NCBI GenBank assembly: GCA_921293015.1
Contig: OV121088.1
Span: 27,937,645 to 28,001,644 of the forward strand
Reading direction: 5' to 3'
Source of the DNA: Phorcus lineatus
Lineage: Eukaryota > Mollusca > Gastropoda > Trochida > Trochidae
Length of the DNA: 64,000 nt
Below the pieces are notes generated by a model that was not told the origin of the DNA, ran no database searches, and saw nothing but the letters and a program-made list of their open reading frames with translations. Positions 1 through 10,569 of the stretch are shown here, one piece after another. The first letter of the stretch is position 1, and the number at the start of each line of letters is the position of its first letter. Both the position numbers and the translations under genes were made by a program.

Positions 1-1835
1 TGTCGACTCTCATCCTTACCGATAACAACATCACTGGACTCTCATCTTCTTCCTTTGAACATCTGATATTCTTGGAAACCTTGGTCATTGAGCAGAATGT
101 TCTCCCTTTCAAAGATCTTGCTAAGATATTCAGAAATATGGGAAGCGGGCTGACCAAACTGACTTTGACATCTAAGAGCCCCTCAAAAGAGGAGTATGGA
201 ATCGATTCCAAAATATTTGCAGAATTACAAAATCTTACAACCCTCACTCTGAATCTGAACAGAATGAAGAGCTTCAATGCCACTTCGTTGTCTGGTTTGA
301 GGAATCTGTTGAAGGTTGACCTGTCAGATGGAGTTGTTGTTGATTTGATTATAGACCTTCCTCTTATCAATGTGACACGCGTGGTCCTGAGAGGAAATAA
401 CTTCGTAGAAGTTCCCCCGATCTGTAAAAATGGGAAGGCAATGATTCCGAGACTTATAGATTTGGACCTTGAGAACAATGCAATCAGAGATCTTGATGTA
501 TCAACCCTTGCCTGCCTTAAAAACTTACAGAAGCTTACACTTTCCCGGAATAGGATTGAAAATTTGAGGAATAATGTGTTTGCCAATCTGCCAAAACTTA
601 AATCTTTATCCCTGAACCGCCTATGGGCCTTAGCGTCGATAGAACCTTTTGCATTCAACTCTTCAAGTCTGAATAAATTGTTGTTACAGGAAGATCCTAG
701 GCTAAGTTTAAAGAACTGCAATCCGAAAAGCTTGTTTAGACATGCACCTAATCTTTTAACTCTTGACTTGACTAGCACGAAGCTTCATTTCAAACCAAAG
801 CAGCTGAAAGAACTACTTCTCACTTTAAGGAGCATCCATAATCTTTTTCTCCAAGGAGTTGGAATCCAACTCCTGCCAATGGACACATTCTCCAAACTCC
901 CAAACCTAACAGTCTTGAGTCTGGAAGGCAACCAGATCTCACATTGGAACCAACGGGTCTTCGGGAACGTGACAAGCATCCGTACCCTTGTTCTTGATGG
1001 TTGCAAAATCAAGATCATCACGGAAGAGTTTTTCCCTCTTGAGTTTCGCTTGAGCGTGAAAGAGATAAACCTTGCTAACAACCCTTATACATGTACATGT
1101 GATCTGCTCTGGTTCAAAACCTGGATGGATGAAGTGAGGCGAAATGGTAGTATCAAGTTTTCTCAATACCCCCACAGGTACGAATGCCGATCGCCAAACA
1201 CTGAACGTTTAAGACTGATGAACTTTCACCCGACTGTCGAATCTTGTAGTGTCACATCATTATACAGTGTCATATTGACAATAGTTTTCGGTGTATTCCT
1301 TCTCTTCTTCGTTGTCTCATTGGTAATCTATCGATACAGATGGTACTTCCTGTACTGGATATCCCTCTTCAGAAGACGAAGGCTAAGGGAGGGAGGTTCC
1401 CCAACCGAAATAATCTACGATGGGTTTATCTCTTATGGAAACCCTGATTATGACTGGATCTGTAGAGAACTTATAGGATTTCTTGAAGATGAATTACATC
1501 TTCGACTATGTGAACACAGTAGAGACTTTGCACCAGGCAGATACATCACTGACAACGTCATTGATGCCATTGATACCAGCAGAAAGACAATTTTGGTCAT
1601 CTCAAATGCTTACATGCAAAGCGATTGGTGTCAGTTTGAACTCCAGATGGCTCTAAGCTGCTTTCTTAAACAGGAAATTGAGATCGTTGTCATTTTGCTG
1701 GAGCATATCAAATCATGTTATGTAACCTCTTCCCTTCGCGCTCTCATGGTAACTGCAACATATATTGAATGGACAGATGACCTTGAAGCAAAGCAGCTCT
1801 TCAGGGAAAGGTTACGGAATGCTTTTCAAAGCTGA
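1..1835 (+). CDS. Toll-like receptor, 3' part of gene (N-terminus outside window)
   Basis: Membrane pattern-recognition receptor; by family knowledge it signals through TIR-TIR contacts with MyD88-type adaptors. The frame is open from base 3 to a stop at 1833-1835 with no intron, so the true start lies left of the window. Counting residues from base 72: leucine-rich repeats fill about 1-335 (for example LQNLTTLTLNLNRMKSF and LPNLTVLSLEGNQI), an LRR C-terminal cap with the NPYTCTCDLLWF signature and cysteines spans about 335-393, a hydrophobic membrane segment lies at about 397-422 followed by an arginine-rich stop-transfer stretch, and a TIR domain spans about 445-585. TIR box 1 reads YDGFISY and box 2 contains RDFAPG, so the BB-loop proline is kept. 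Box 3 shows no canonical FW, ending YIEW. Many N-x-S/T sites lie in the ectodomain. The single-exon layout agrees with expanded molluscan TLR families. Confidence 0.92.
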   Translation, partial: STLILTDNNITGLSSSSFEHLIFLETLVIEQNVLPFKDLAKIFRNMGSGLTKLTLTSKSPSKEEYGIDSKIFAELQNLTTLTLNLNRMKSFNATSLSGLRNLLKVDLSDGVVVDLIIDLPLINVTRVVLRGNNFVEVPPICKNGKAMIPRLIDLDLENNAIRDLDVSTLACLKNLQKLTLSRNRIENLRNNVFANLPKLKSLSLNRLWALASIEPFAFNSSSLNKLLLQEDPRLSLKNCNPKSLFRHAPNLLTLDLTSTKLHFKPKQLKELLLTLRSIHNLFLQGVGIQLLPMDTFSKLPNLTVLSLEGNQISHWNQRVFGNVTSIRTLVLDGCKIKIITEEFFPLEFRLSVKEINLANNPYTCTCDLLWFKTWMDEVRRNGSIKFSQYPHRYECRSPNTERLRLMNFHPTVESCSVTSLYSVILTIVFGVFLLFFVVSLVIYRYRWYFLYWISLFRRRRLREGGSPTEIIYDGFISYGNPDYDWICRELIGFLEDELHLRLCEHSRDFAPGRYITDNVIDAIDTSRKTILVISNAYMQSDWCQFELQMALSCFLKQEIEIVVILLEHIKSCYVTSSLRALMVTATYIEWTDDLEAKQLFRERLRNAFQS

Positions 1836-2513
1836 AGAAGGATCTTAAAATAAACAGAAATATTGATTTATAGTCATGATTTTTTAATAGGTTATTTCAG
1901 TGCTTTCCTTTTTTGAAATTCAAGTAAGCTTTTACTTTACTAATACAGTATTTTTGTACGCCCAGATCTAACATTCTATGGTAAACATTGGTTTTATATA
2001 TTTTAAATGACAGTCCTATAGGGGTATTATTTGTTGAAATGAAATTCAAGGGGACATTCCCGTTGATACAAGTCGGTTAGTAGTACATTATCATAGAATA
2101 ATAAAGTTGAAACATGTTACTAGGGGTAACATTTTGTTGATTTAGACTTTATAACTAGATAAACAAGAGCGCAGAAAAAAAATCACAAGTGAAGCCATTT
2201 ATCGGCTCTACGGGGGTGAAAGCCTTGCTACGACATTACATGTCATTGTTGATTAGTCTTATCATAGATCATTTGTAAATGCTTGATATTCTATCCATAC
2301 AAATAGTTTATTTCTATAATGTTATTTTTTTATCAATTTTGTAACATAAAGTTTGAGGTAGCACGAGTTGTACTGATATATTAAGTGGAAGTTTCCTGTT
2401 AATGATATACGTGTCCATGCTTACTTATTTTGTAAGCTTACTTCTTTTTGTTGATTTCTTTTATATTTTGAATTTGAAAAATATTTTACGTTCGTGATGT
2501 GTGTTTGTATATA

Positions 2514-2550
<37 letters not shown>

Positions 2551-3948
2551 ACTTTTTAATGTTTATTTTGTAAAGATTTATTGCCTTTTTTAAAGTTTAT
2601 TTTCATCATTTCAACTTTGCAAAATGCAAAAATTTTGGTGAGATGTTGTCTTTCTGTGAACTGTTTTTGTTTTTTTTTGTTTTTTGAGTTTTACAGTCTA
2701 TAAATGTTTTTGTAAGGTTGACTTTTTAAGGTCATAATTTTGGTGAAATGTTGTCTTAAAGAATAGTTTTTTTCGATTTATCAATAGTTTGATTATGGTG
2801 AAGCTGTGAAATGCTTACTTCGAAAAATATTTTCATGTGAAGAAATCTTTACTTTAACTAATTATGATTTTTGTGACATTTTGACTTCGATATGAGCTAT
2901 ATTGATTATGGTGATATGTTGATCTTGTGAAGTTATATGATTTCTTGACATTTTGAATTTGTACAGCTGTTTGTTTTTGGTGAATTACCACCCTTTTTTT
3001 GTCATTTCGACTCCGGTCAATTGATGACTTTGAAACACATTCACATTTGTATATATCCATATATATAAGTAAGAAATTAATTATGCTGATATTACGTATT
3101 TCCATTTGCCTACAGTTGTTTTGAACCTGATTATCGAATAAGAATGACTGATATGCAGAAAAATAACTATGTTCCCAACGTTTGTTTTACAAAATGATAC
3201 GACTTTCGTTTTTTTATTTTGATTGTTGATAAAAGGATCACCTTGCTATGCATGTAGGGTTAAACCTATGTCATCCTTGTCGTGTCAAATAAGATGTATT
3301 TCTTGTTAGTTTTATTTTCCTGTGTATAGTTTGAACGATTTGTACAAGGATTTCACATGAGGAAATACAAACAAATTAGTTTGCTGTTCGGGGAAGAATA
3401 CGTACTAGTTCTCAAAGGAACTTACGTATTAACGTACGAAATGAAATTCACTGGATTCACTTCTCATGTCATGTACATTATTCATCATAATAAAAGACAG
3501 GTTACCGTAGAAGGTTGTGACCTTGACCTTCATTTCTACGCAATAACGAGACTTTGCCATTTAAACCTTTTCAGCGCTTGAAATTTTATTGGGGATTTTA
3601 GCAGGCAAAACCCAAACATATGTTAACCAATAATATATGATAGAATTTTCTTGAAACCAGACATATAGACATACTATGATGGTCATTTGATTATAGGCAT
3701 CTAATCGGAACTTTTCTCGACGAATATTGGCACAATCGTTCGATTTTTCATATCTTTATTTTCCGAAAACTTATACATCTGTCGTCACCCTCGGTTACCC
3801 AGGGCTGACTATTCAGACACTGGACACATGTCAACCGTGTAATCATTCATCATGAACATTTTTTGAAAACGTGATTTTTTTTTGGATCTTGTCGTGAAAC
3901 AAATAATCAATGAAAGCGCTTAACAGGAGGCATCTTCCCCCGCAAAGC
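1836..3948. other. AT-rich intergenic region with a (TA)n microsatellite
   Basis: No gene recognised. The stretch is strongly AT-rich, with long T runs and loosely repeated phrases such as TTTTGGTGA/TTTTGGTGAA between about 2630 and 3000, which suggests an old degenerate repeat. A (TA)n tract occupies about 2508-2549. The short open frames here (for example 3357-3581) lack any recognisable domain and are not called. Confidence 0.6.
1849..1854 (+). promoter_or_regulatory. candidate polyadenylation signal of the TLR gene
   Basis: An AATAAA hexamer starts 14 bases after the TLR stop codon. It is unusually close to the stop; another AATAAA in the next 300 bases (about 2098) could serve instead. 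Position alone supports it. Confidence 0.3.
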
Positions 3949-4436
3949 TTTAAGCATCCTATCTAAAGGTATAATATATAAGATCTCGCTCCACTCATAT
4001 ACCCTGGGACGTGACCTCACTAAAAGTTACGAGCTGTGGCAAATGACCTATGAACTATCTAAAAATAATCAACCAATAGTAGCGCAATATCAATATTGCA
4101 TCGCCTTGTTTGAAGGATTCCTCCTGCGTTCTTTATGTTGGATCACTGCGGAGCTCCTCAAGGTTCTCAAAACAGCGTTTTCAAACATTTACCACACCTA
4201 TTTATTTAATACGAATCGCGTTTGATGTTATCGCGCTCCCGTGAGGCTGTGTGTTGCAGCAGAGCGAAGACCAACTGTAATATTAAAACTGTATGTGGTT
4301 GACTGAAATTTCGCGATAAAATTGTTTTTTTGGCTGCATCATACGTAACAGCGCGTAACTTCACTGGGGTTATAACCCAGGGTATATAAGGGGAGCGAGA
4401 GCGTATACGTCTTACCCTGAGACAGGCTTTGCTTTA
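3949..4436. mobile_element. foldback / MITE-like element with long inverted ends
   Basis: The left arm (about 3949-4036) reads as an imperfect inverted copy of the right arm (about 4349-4436). The best-kept core pairs CTCGCTCCACTCATATACCC at 3983-4002 with the reverse complement of the right arm, CTCGCTCCCCTTATATACCC, followed by GGG. Similarity continues outward through a CTTTAAGCA/CTTAAAGCA block. The centre (4043-4225) has a 60-codon frame with no recognised domain. This arrangement is typical of non-autonomous DNA transposons. The exact ends and target-site duplication were not found, so family assignment is not possible. Confidence 0.5.
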
Positions 4437-4446
4437 AGTTGAGCCA

Positions 4447-4690
4447 TTCTCCATGACTAGTTAATTTAAACCTTGCTGCGAACTCGCCAATTTTCATGTT
4501 TTGAGTGCGTCGCTCTCTTTGGCGAAAAGAAACAGTTGTCATGACACTTCTCATTGGGCTATCGAGGTTCGTCGCAGCAGCCTGGACGTCATGCACAGTT
4601 TGGAGAATGTTTCAAGGCGTCAGTCAGACTTACGCAAGTTAGCTATGAGTTGGAAGATGAACAAGAAAGGTTGGAAGCGTGTTGTGGCGT
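4447..4690 (+). repeat. unclassified interspersed repeat, copy 1 of 2
   Basis: Shares several blocks in the same order with 21828-22075: CTAGTTAATTTAAACCTTG, then TGTTTTGAGTGC followed by a GC-rich CTCTTTGGCGAAAAG block, then GCCTGGACG, then GGAAGATGAACAAG. Intervening sequence is diverged, so the element is old. It could be a SINE-like body or a decayed coding repeat; no promoter boxes or terminal repeats were seen. Confidence 0.5.
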
Positions 4691-5634
4691 ACTGATAGAG
4701 AGTTATGAGAGATAGCGAGACCAATCGTAGCAGGTTGATTGGCGTGCACATATTAAGGGTAGGTGATTTCAATTCAAAATTCAAAGCGGCGATAAATTGT
4801 TGAGTATCGGAACATTTATCCTTGGTGGACGAGCATTTTGTATGTTAAGAACCAATACTGATGTATTATATTATATTTTATATCATTCGAATAGTTTTAC
4901 CTCGTTTAAGAATTCATTGTATTAATTAAAACGATTGTTTTGTAATTGGTTTCATTTGATTTTCTTTCTGTGAATTTATTCATTTCCCTAAGAAAACCTC
5001 CTGGAGTGTTTTTCATTAACGCGGTTGAAAGAGAGCATTTTCTGTAACGTTCTGTTTCTTTAACTTGATAATCCCTATTTACGCTTCAGCAGTTATAGAG
5101 GATATAACATTAAATCTACACCTCACCCGACACTCTTCACCTGGGATATATTTCAAACCATTTCTACATTTCATAAAACTGTTTTACCTAACATTGATGC
5201 ATTTAAGAAGACTTCTAATGGGGAAAGGTATCAAGGTATTCTTTCACAAAACGTGTTTTACGTGCATTAAAGGAGACCGCTAAAGAATCTAAAACTCACG
5301 TTATAGCCGCGTCTTCCCTTAAGACTACTACCATTACGACAACTCCTCATGTACATAAACCTATGTGGGAGCATCGATCCCTACACTTTACAATGAACTC
5401 TACCAGTATCTTTGAATACTTCCAGTTTGCTTATTCTAAACGAAATAAACTTTCTAGGGGTTTCTTCATTAGACGGTAATCAAATACCAATTAAAAATCG
5501 CAAGACAGGACATCAATTTATACAAGTTTTTTGCATTTAAAAACACTTTACAACTCACTCTTAAAGCTTCCAAGGGAAAGGTTTCAAGGTAGTCTGTGAT
5601 ACCAGACAACTTTTTTATGAAAACTTCCAATACC
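4691..5634. other. intergenic, nothing recognised
   Basis: AT-rich sequence without domain-bearing open frames, terminal repeats or RNA signatures that I can support. Confidence 0.5.
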
Positions 5635-6582
5635 CTACACTTCACTCTCCCTGGTTTCTCGTGGGACGGCACCAACGGAACTCTTCATCTTAGACAGAAA
5701 TGTCTTCATAGTTTCTCTAAAGGGCTTGTAAAGAAGCGCCAGAATGGGAAGTTTTGCTGAGTGATAAAGAAAGGTGAGAACCATGAAGAAAGCACTTAAT
5801 GAGTCAACAATCGTCATCGCCATTGAAGTCTCAGTAACAACTTTTGCTGCCCTCAGAATGTGGATTCCAGCCAGGTTGGAAATGATCCATATAGTTAAGC
5901 ACATTATGATCTTAGATAGTTTAATTTGGTCATAGACACTGTTGTTTAATGTTGTCTGTGCTCCGATTCTCTTGGAATGTTTAATAATGTGGACAAAACT
6001 GAAGACTGCCACAGTTGTTGGTATAAGGTACACGATGACGCAATGAACAATCCACACCCACATTCTTTCTGGAGAGTAATTTGGAAGGTAGTTGCTTCCC
6101 GTCCTATTTCTTACCTGGTTATCATATGGAAATATCTGTATTATAACAAGCACAATGTTAACGAACCAACATCCAACGTTGAATACGTTAACCCTAAGTT
6201 GTGTTATAACATTGTTATAAGAGGCATTATGACAAATAGCAGCATACAGGTTGAAGCAAATGGCGGATGATATATTTGTTGTGACCCCAGTAACACTCCT
6301 AGTAGCGCTCAGAAGGACTATTTTCACTTGGTCCGAATAGAGATCATCCTGCAATAATACGTTAGGTATTCCAAGGATTATCATCAGGATTTCAGAGAGG
6401 ATATCACACCCTGTCTGGCCTAACAGCAATTGGCTTGTAATTGCTGTAAAAGTTGGTGTTCTTGTTATAAGATAAAACACAAACACGTTTTGTATTATAG
6501 TATAACAAATCAAACCAACTAAGGCAGCCCCAGTGCTAACTGTGGTGACTTGAAAATGATTCGTATCGTTCATAATGTCCAC
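5635..6582 (-). CDS. orphan 7TM (rhodopsin-like, olfactory-receptor-like) G-protein-coupled receptor
   Basis: Intronless 315-residue frame with seven hydrophobic segments at about 14-38, 46-71, 84-112, 130-152, 174-200, 222-246 and 252-280, an N-glycosylation site near the N-terminus (NDT) and a short basic tail. Landmarks: Asn in helix 1 (IIQNVFVF), Asp in helix 2 (TGCDILSEI), Trp in helix 4 (CWFVNIV), Pro in helix 5 (VYLIPTT) and a helix-7 exit LPILALLYKPFRE that matches NPIxYxLxxxxFR except for the Asn. The end of helix 3 reads FNLYAAICHNASY, which fits the olfactory-receptor pattern FDRYVAICxPLxY, but Asp-Arg are replaced by Asn-Leu. The usual helix-3/loop-2 disulfide cysteines are also missing. 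The first ATG gives a natural length (about 300-330). Ligand unknown; G-protein coupling may be altered. The frame is uninterrupted, so it is probably functional. Confidence 0.85.
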   Translation of the reverse strand: MDIMNDTNHFQVTTVSTGAALVGLICYTIIQNVFVFYLITRTPTFTAITSQLLLGQTGCDILSEILMIILGIPNVLLQDDLYSDQVKIVLLSATRSVTGVTTNISSAICFNLYAAICHNASYNNVITQLRVNVFNVGCWFVNIVLVIIQIFPYDNQVRNRTGSNYLPNYSPERMWVWIVHCVIVYLIPTTVAVFSFVHIIKHSKRIGAQTTLNNSVYDQIKLSKIIMCLTIWIISNLAGIHILRAAKVVTETSMAMTIVDSLSAFFMVLTFLYHSAKLPILALLYKPFRETMKTFLSKMKSSVGAVPRETRESEV

Positions 6583-6921
6583 TGGCTCTGAATAAATCCG
6601 ATGTGTTTTACAGTCGTGTTCACCTTACTTCAATTAGTATGTTTCACGTCCAAAATGAGTACTGTTCATTGAGTCGCTTGAGTACTGTTCAAAAGTGTTC
6701 ACTCCACGGCCCGTTCATTCAGTCTGCCGTTAACATGTTAAATTGGCATTCATAGTACTTTGTCATTCAACATGTCCTTGCATCCAAGTTTTCACAACGA
6801 AGTATCGTGTTAATTGGAAATCATTACATGCTTGTGACACTCATTACGTTGCCTTGTAATTCAATGTTGTTCATTATTAGTCCTCTCACTTCGCTATGGT
6901 TACGGACTAATCTACAGCCAG
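6583..6921. other. upstream region of the 7TM gene
   Basis: Presumed promoter side of the minus-strand receptor. It contains scattered GTTCA/TTCATT words that look like degenerate outliers of the minisatellite that follows. No defined regulatory site can be supported. Confidence 0.4.
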
Positions 6922-7175
6922 TTCACTACGCATCCAATATATTCCTTACATCTTCAACGTGTTCACTTCGCTGCCTATGTATTCATCAAATCTACAACGT
7001 GTTCACTACGCATATAATATATTCCTTACATCTTCAACGTGTTCACTTCGCATCCAATATATTCCTCACGTCTACAACATGTTCACTTGGCATCCAAGGT
7101 ATTCATCATATATACAGCGTGTTCATTTAGCTATAATATGTTCCATTTATCAAAAACATGTTCACTTCACATGAA
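6922..7175 (+). repeat. 40-bp minisatellite, about 6 copies
   Basis: Units begin with TTCACTACGCATCC or TTCACTTCGCATCC at 6922, 6962, 7002, 7042, 7082, 7122 and (partial) about 7161, each ending CAACGTG or CAACATG. The 40-bp spacing is exact over the first five copies. The overlapping open frames at 6807-7130 and 6959-7174 are products of the repeat and are not genes. Confidence 0.85.
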
Positions 7176-7649
7176 CAACTTCAGATTCTGGTAGTTTTTG
7201 TTCTCCTACCATTTACACCGTCTTCTTTATCTTTGTCTTTCCCATTTCCGTTCTCCTTTTTCTGTCTATTTTCATTCCCTCTGGTTATTCTTCTATGTAT
7301 TTTCTGATGAACTTTCTCTTTTTGTCTGATTCCCAAATCAAGGCCTCTGTCAGCAAGCTTTCTGAAAAACTAAAGATTACAGTCACGATTATTGTAACAA
7401 GAACGGTAATGTTGGCAGTAATGATAGGCTTATGAGATCATTATCCTTGCTTACATCATAATTTTTGTGCTAATTTGACCGGTCCATTACAGAAGTCGGT
7501 CGTTTCCCAACACATTTCAAATGTTTTGTTCTCCTAATCAAGGCGCAAAAACAACCGACAAGCTTTTGGAAAAAAGACATAACTTCGTTGTCAATCATTC
7601 AAAGTTAGAAAAATTTGAATCATATTTTTTTAAGTTTTTATTTTCCAAA
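7176..7649. other. intergenic, nothing recognised
   Basis: T-rich and pyrimidine-rich stretch (about 7200-7340) followed by ordinary AT-rich sequence up to the LINE. No feature supported. Confidence 0.4.
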
Positions 7650-9795
7650 ATATAACACCACCCGTTTTTGAATGTGACCCCGTCTTAAATACGCTAAGTT
7701 CCATTCACCTTACATCTAACGAAGTGCAAGATATTCTCCTCTCTGTTGATCCGTCAAAGGCAACAGGGCCTGACGGAATAGGAAACAGGTTTATTAGACT
7801 TGTAGCTAAACCTTTATCCCCATTAGTAACAATACTATTTAACATGTCTCTTCAAAATTCAGTATTTCCATCCATTTGGAAAGAAGCATCCGTCTTACCC
7901 CTTCATAAAAAGAATAGTGTAAATGAATGTTCAAACTACAGACCAGTTGCCCTAACGAGTTGTTTGTCTAAAGTATTTGAAAAATGCGTCTTCAAATATG
8001 TATTCAATTTCCTTAGAGATAATAATATCCTTACAAACTTGCAATCGGGATTCATGCCAAGCGATTCTACAGCTAACCAGTTGACGTTTATGTACGATTT
8101 CATTGCAAAAGGTCTTGATGAAGGTAAGGAGGTGAGGGCTGTTTTTTTGCGACATCAGTAAAGCGTTTGATAGAGTTTGGCACCGAGGCATAATATCAAA
8201 ACTTAAAAAATATGGCATCGATGGATCTCTTTGGAGCTGGTTTGAAAGTTATTTAGAAAATAGAATACAGAAGGTTGTCGTAGATGGTCTTTGCTCTGAT
8301 CGTAAAACTATACTTGCTGGCGTGCCACAAGGCTCCGTGTTGGGACCACTACTTTTTATAGTTTATATCAACGATATAGTAGATGGTATAGAAAGTCATA
8401 TTCGTCTATTTGCAGATGACACATCAATATATGTTATTGTAGACGATCGCGATATTGCCGCGTCTTGTCTTAATGACGACCTGAACCGGATTTCGAGCTG
8501 GGCCGAAAAATGGCAAGTCAACTTTAACCCTAGCAAAACAGAAACTGTAAATTTCTCTCATAAACTTAAAGGTGACATAATTCCGACTTTGTATATGGAT
8601 CAAACCCCGATACAAGAAGTTAAAAACCATAAACACCTTGGTGTTATTCTTCAGAGTAATTGTTCATGGAATAGTCATATTGAAGATATTGTAAATAAAG
8701 TAAGCCCAATGATAAACTGCCTCCGAAGTTTTAAATATCGCTTCTCAAGAAAAACGCTCGAAATTATGTACAAATCTTTTGTGACGCCGATCTTTGATTA
8801 CTGTTGTCACATCTGGGATAATTGTACGCAAGAACAATCTTATCTTCTCGAACAGTTACATTTAGATGCACTTCGAACTATAAGTGGCGCAGTTCGTGGT
8901 ACTAGCCATGAAAAATTATACCGAGAAACCCTGTTTAAACCACTATCTGAAAGAAGGCATAATATCAAATTGACTTATTTCTATAAAATGTATAACAATC
9001 TCTCCCCGGATTACTTATGCGACCTCGTGCCTAAACCTGTCTCTGACAATAGTCAATATCTTCTAAGGAACAGTTCTAAGTTACAAACTATACCCTGTAG
9101 AACCAAAATATATGAAAAATCGTTCCTTCCAGATACCATTAAATTGTGGAATTCGTTACCCGACGAAATAACCAATGCTGAAACAATTAGCAAATTCAAA
9201 TCTCTTTTAACAAAGTCTGAATCAAAAAATTACCTCGATCTTAATTACGGCAGTCGATTTTGTCAAATTGTACACAGTCGTCTCAAGCTCGGATGCAGTG
9301 ATCTTAACGCTGATAAGGTCAATAGACATATTTCAAGTAATGCCGAATGCGCTTGTGGATATCCCAATGAAAATGTTACCCATTATCTATTTATATGCAA
9401 GCTCTATTCGGATTCAAGAAATGATGCCTACTTCTATATAAATGGCCACAGCCTCCAAACTGTGTTATATGGAACACCACTTATGAACAAAAATGAAAAT
9501 TTAAATATAATAGAATCCTTACACCAATTTATATGTAAGAGTAAGCGTTTTGAAAAAAACAATGTAAATTATAAACGAAACATTACCTGTGAAAATAACT
9601 GCATGTTATGCTACTTAGTCTGAATTTGTAGATACTCAATTGATGTAATGATATGTTACGGTGTTCTGATTTTTGTTTCTTGTCTAGTTCGTGTGTACTA
9701 TATTTATCATCTTTGTACTGGTGCGGTATTTATATAAGCAAAGCTTTGCTTATTTACCAAACCAGATTCGTTTCTTGAATAAAAATATGTTTAAA

Positions 9796-9796
<1 letters not shown>
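7650..9796 (+). mobile_element. non-LTR retrotransposon (LINE, CR1/Jockey-like), 5'-truncated, reverse transcriptase almost intact
   Basis: The endonuclease region is missing; coding similarity starts near 7650, just before the fingers motif DPSKATGPDGI. RT blocks follow in order: YRPVALTS, then AFDRVWHRG after a frame change, then GVPQGSVLGPLLF, then the catalytic FADD (canonical YADD), then the thumb and a C-terminal domain with a Cys/His cluster (CACG, THYLFICKLY). The stop lies at 9621-9623. The only interruption seen is a T run at 8142-8148 (seven T where six keep the frame), which splits the RT into 7724-8161 and 8322-9623. The 3' UTR holds a palindrome at 9734-9753 and ends AATAAAAATATGTTTAAACC directly against a (TA)n tract. 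Clade placement is by motif impression only. Confidence 0.88.
9734..9753 (+). other. 20-bp perfect palindrome in the LINE 3' UTR
   Basis: The sequence centred on AAAGCTTT reads the same on both strands for 20 bases. It lies about 40 bases before the LINE 3' end and would fold as a hairpin in the RNA. The related copy ending at 17410 keeps a version of this block (AAGCAAAGACTTGCTT), which suggests a 3'-end recognition structure for the element's own reverse transcriptase. Confidence 0.6.

Positions 9797-9838
<42 letters not shown>
9797..9838. repeat. (TA)n microsatellite at the LINE 3' end
   Basis: About 21 TA units start exactly where the LINE 3' terminus ends, consistent with microsatellite growth from the retrotransposition tail. 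Confidence 0.85.
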
Positions 9839-9840
<2 letters not shown>

Positions 9841-10389
9841 TCTGTTTGAAAACAATATTCAAGCAGCTGCAAAGGCTGATATATTCTTGAAATAAAAAGT
9901 CTGTATCTATAGTTCTTAGGTAACAACATTTCACATACTTAAAGTTGATAGTGTGGTACAGATAATTATAGCAGAATGAATTTGAAACATAATTGCCTTT
10001 CAAATGACACAGAGTTATTAATATGTTTAGATAAATCAGATTCCAAATTTATAAGAAGACGTGAAAAATATTTCGGTTAGCTAAGATATTGGAATAAGGA
10101 AAGAGCGATTTTCTCCTTAGAGCATCAACCTATCCATAATTAATTTATAAATGGTCACACGGTCACCACACGATCTGTCAGATCACCGAGAGACCAGAGA
10201 GATAGCAGATCCACCAATACATGTCCACCGGCTGAGGCATTTCAGGCATTAAGAGCTAAAACCGAAGTGAAAAGGCCTATGTTTCATAAACTATGAAAAG
10301 TTGTTTAAGAAGCAACGATAGTAATCAATACGTATGAACATAATGTCAGTATCATCTTCCATGCGATTACCAAAATGAAGTACCTTACC

Positions 10390-10569
10390 TTAATTATGCT
10401 GTTTGAAGATAGCAAACACCGTTCTCTCAATATTATCAAAAGTATGGAGCCTTTTAAGACTTTTAACTCCAACGATGCGCACGATGGCCGCAAACAAAGG
10501 AATCCATGTAAAGATGATTTGTACGGGTTTGTTATATCTATGTCGGGCAAACCTATCAAACCTGCTCAT
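10390..10569 (-). CDS. small hypothetical ORF, 59 codons, possible exon fragment
   Basis: Reads from an ATG at 10569-10567 to TAA at 10392-10390. It has a basic start (MSRFDRFARHRYNK), one hydrophobic stretch (IIFTWIPLFAAIVRI) and a charged end (HTFDNIERTVFAIFKQHN). A good splice donor (AAG|GTAAGG) overlaps the stop, so it could be a remnant of a coding exon. The opposite strand is also open, so chance is a real possibility. Function unknown. Confidence 0.2.
   Translation of the reverse strand: MSRFDRFARHRYNKPVQIIFTWIPLFAAIVRIVGVKSLKRLHTFDNIERTVFAIFKQHN

Noticed and set aside
6807-7174. Coding frames of 107 and 71 codons
   Set aside because: They consist of the 40-bp minisatellite; the protein repeats follow the DNA period and have no domain.
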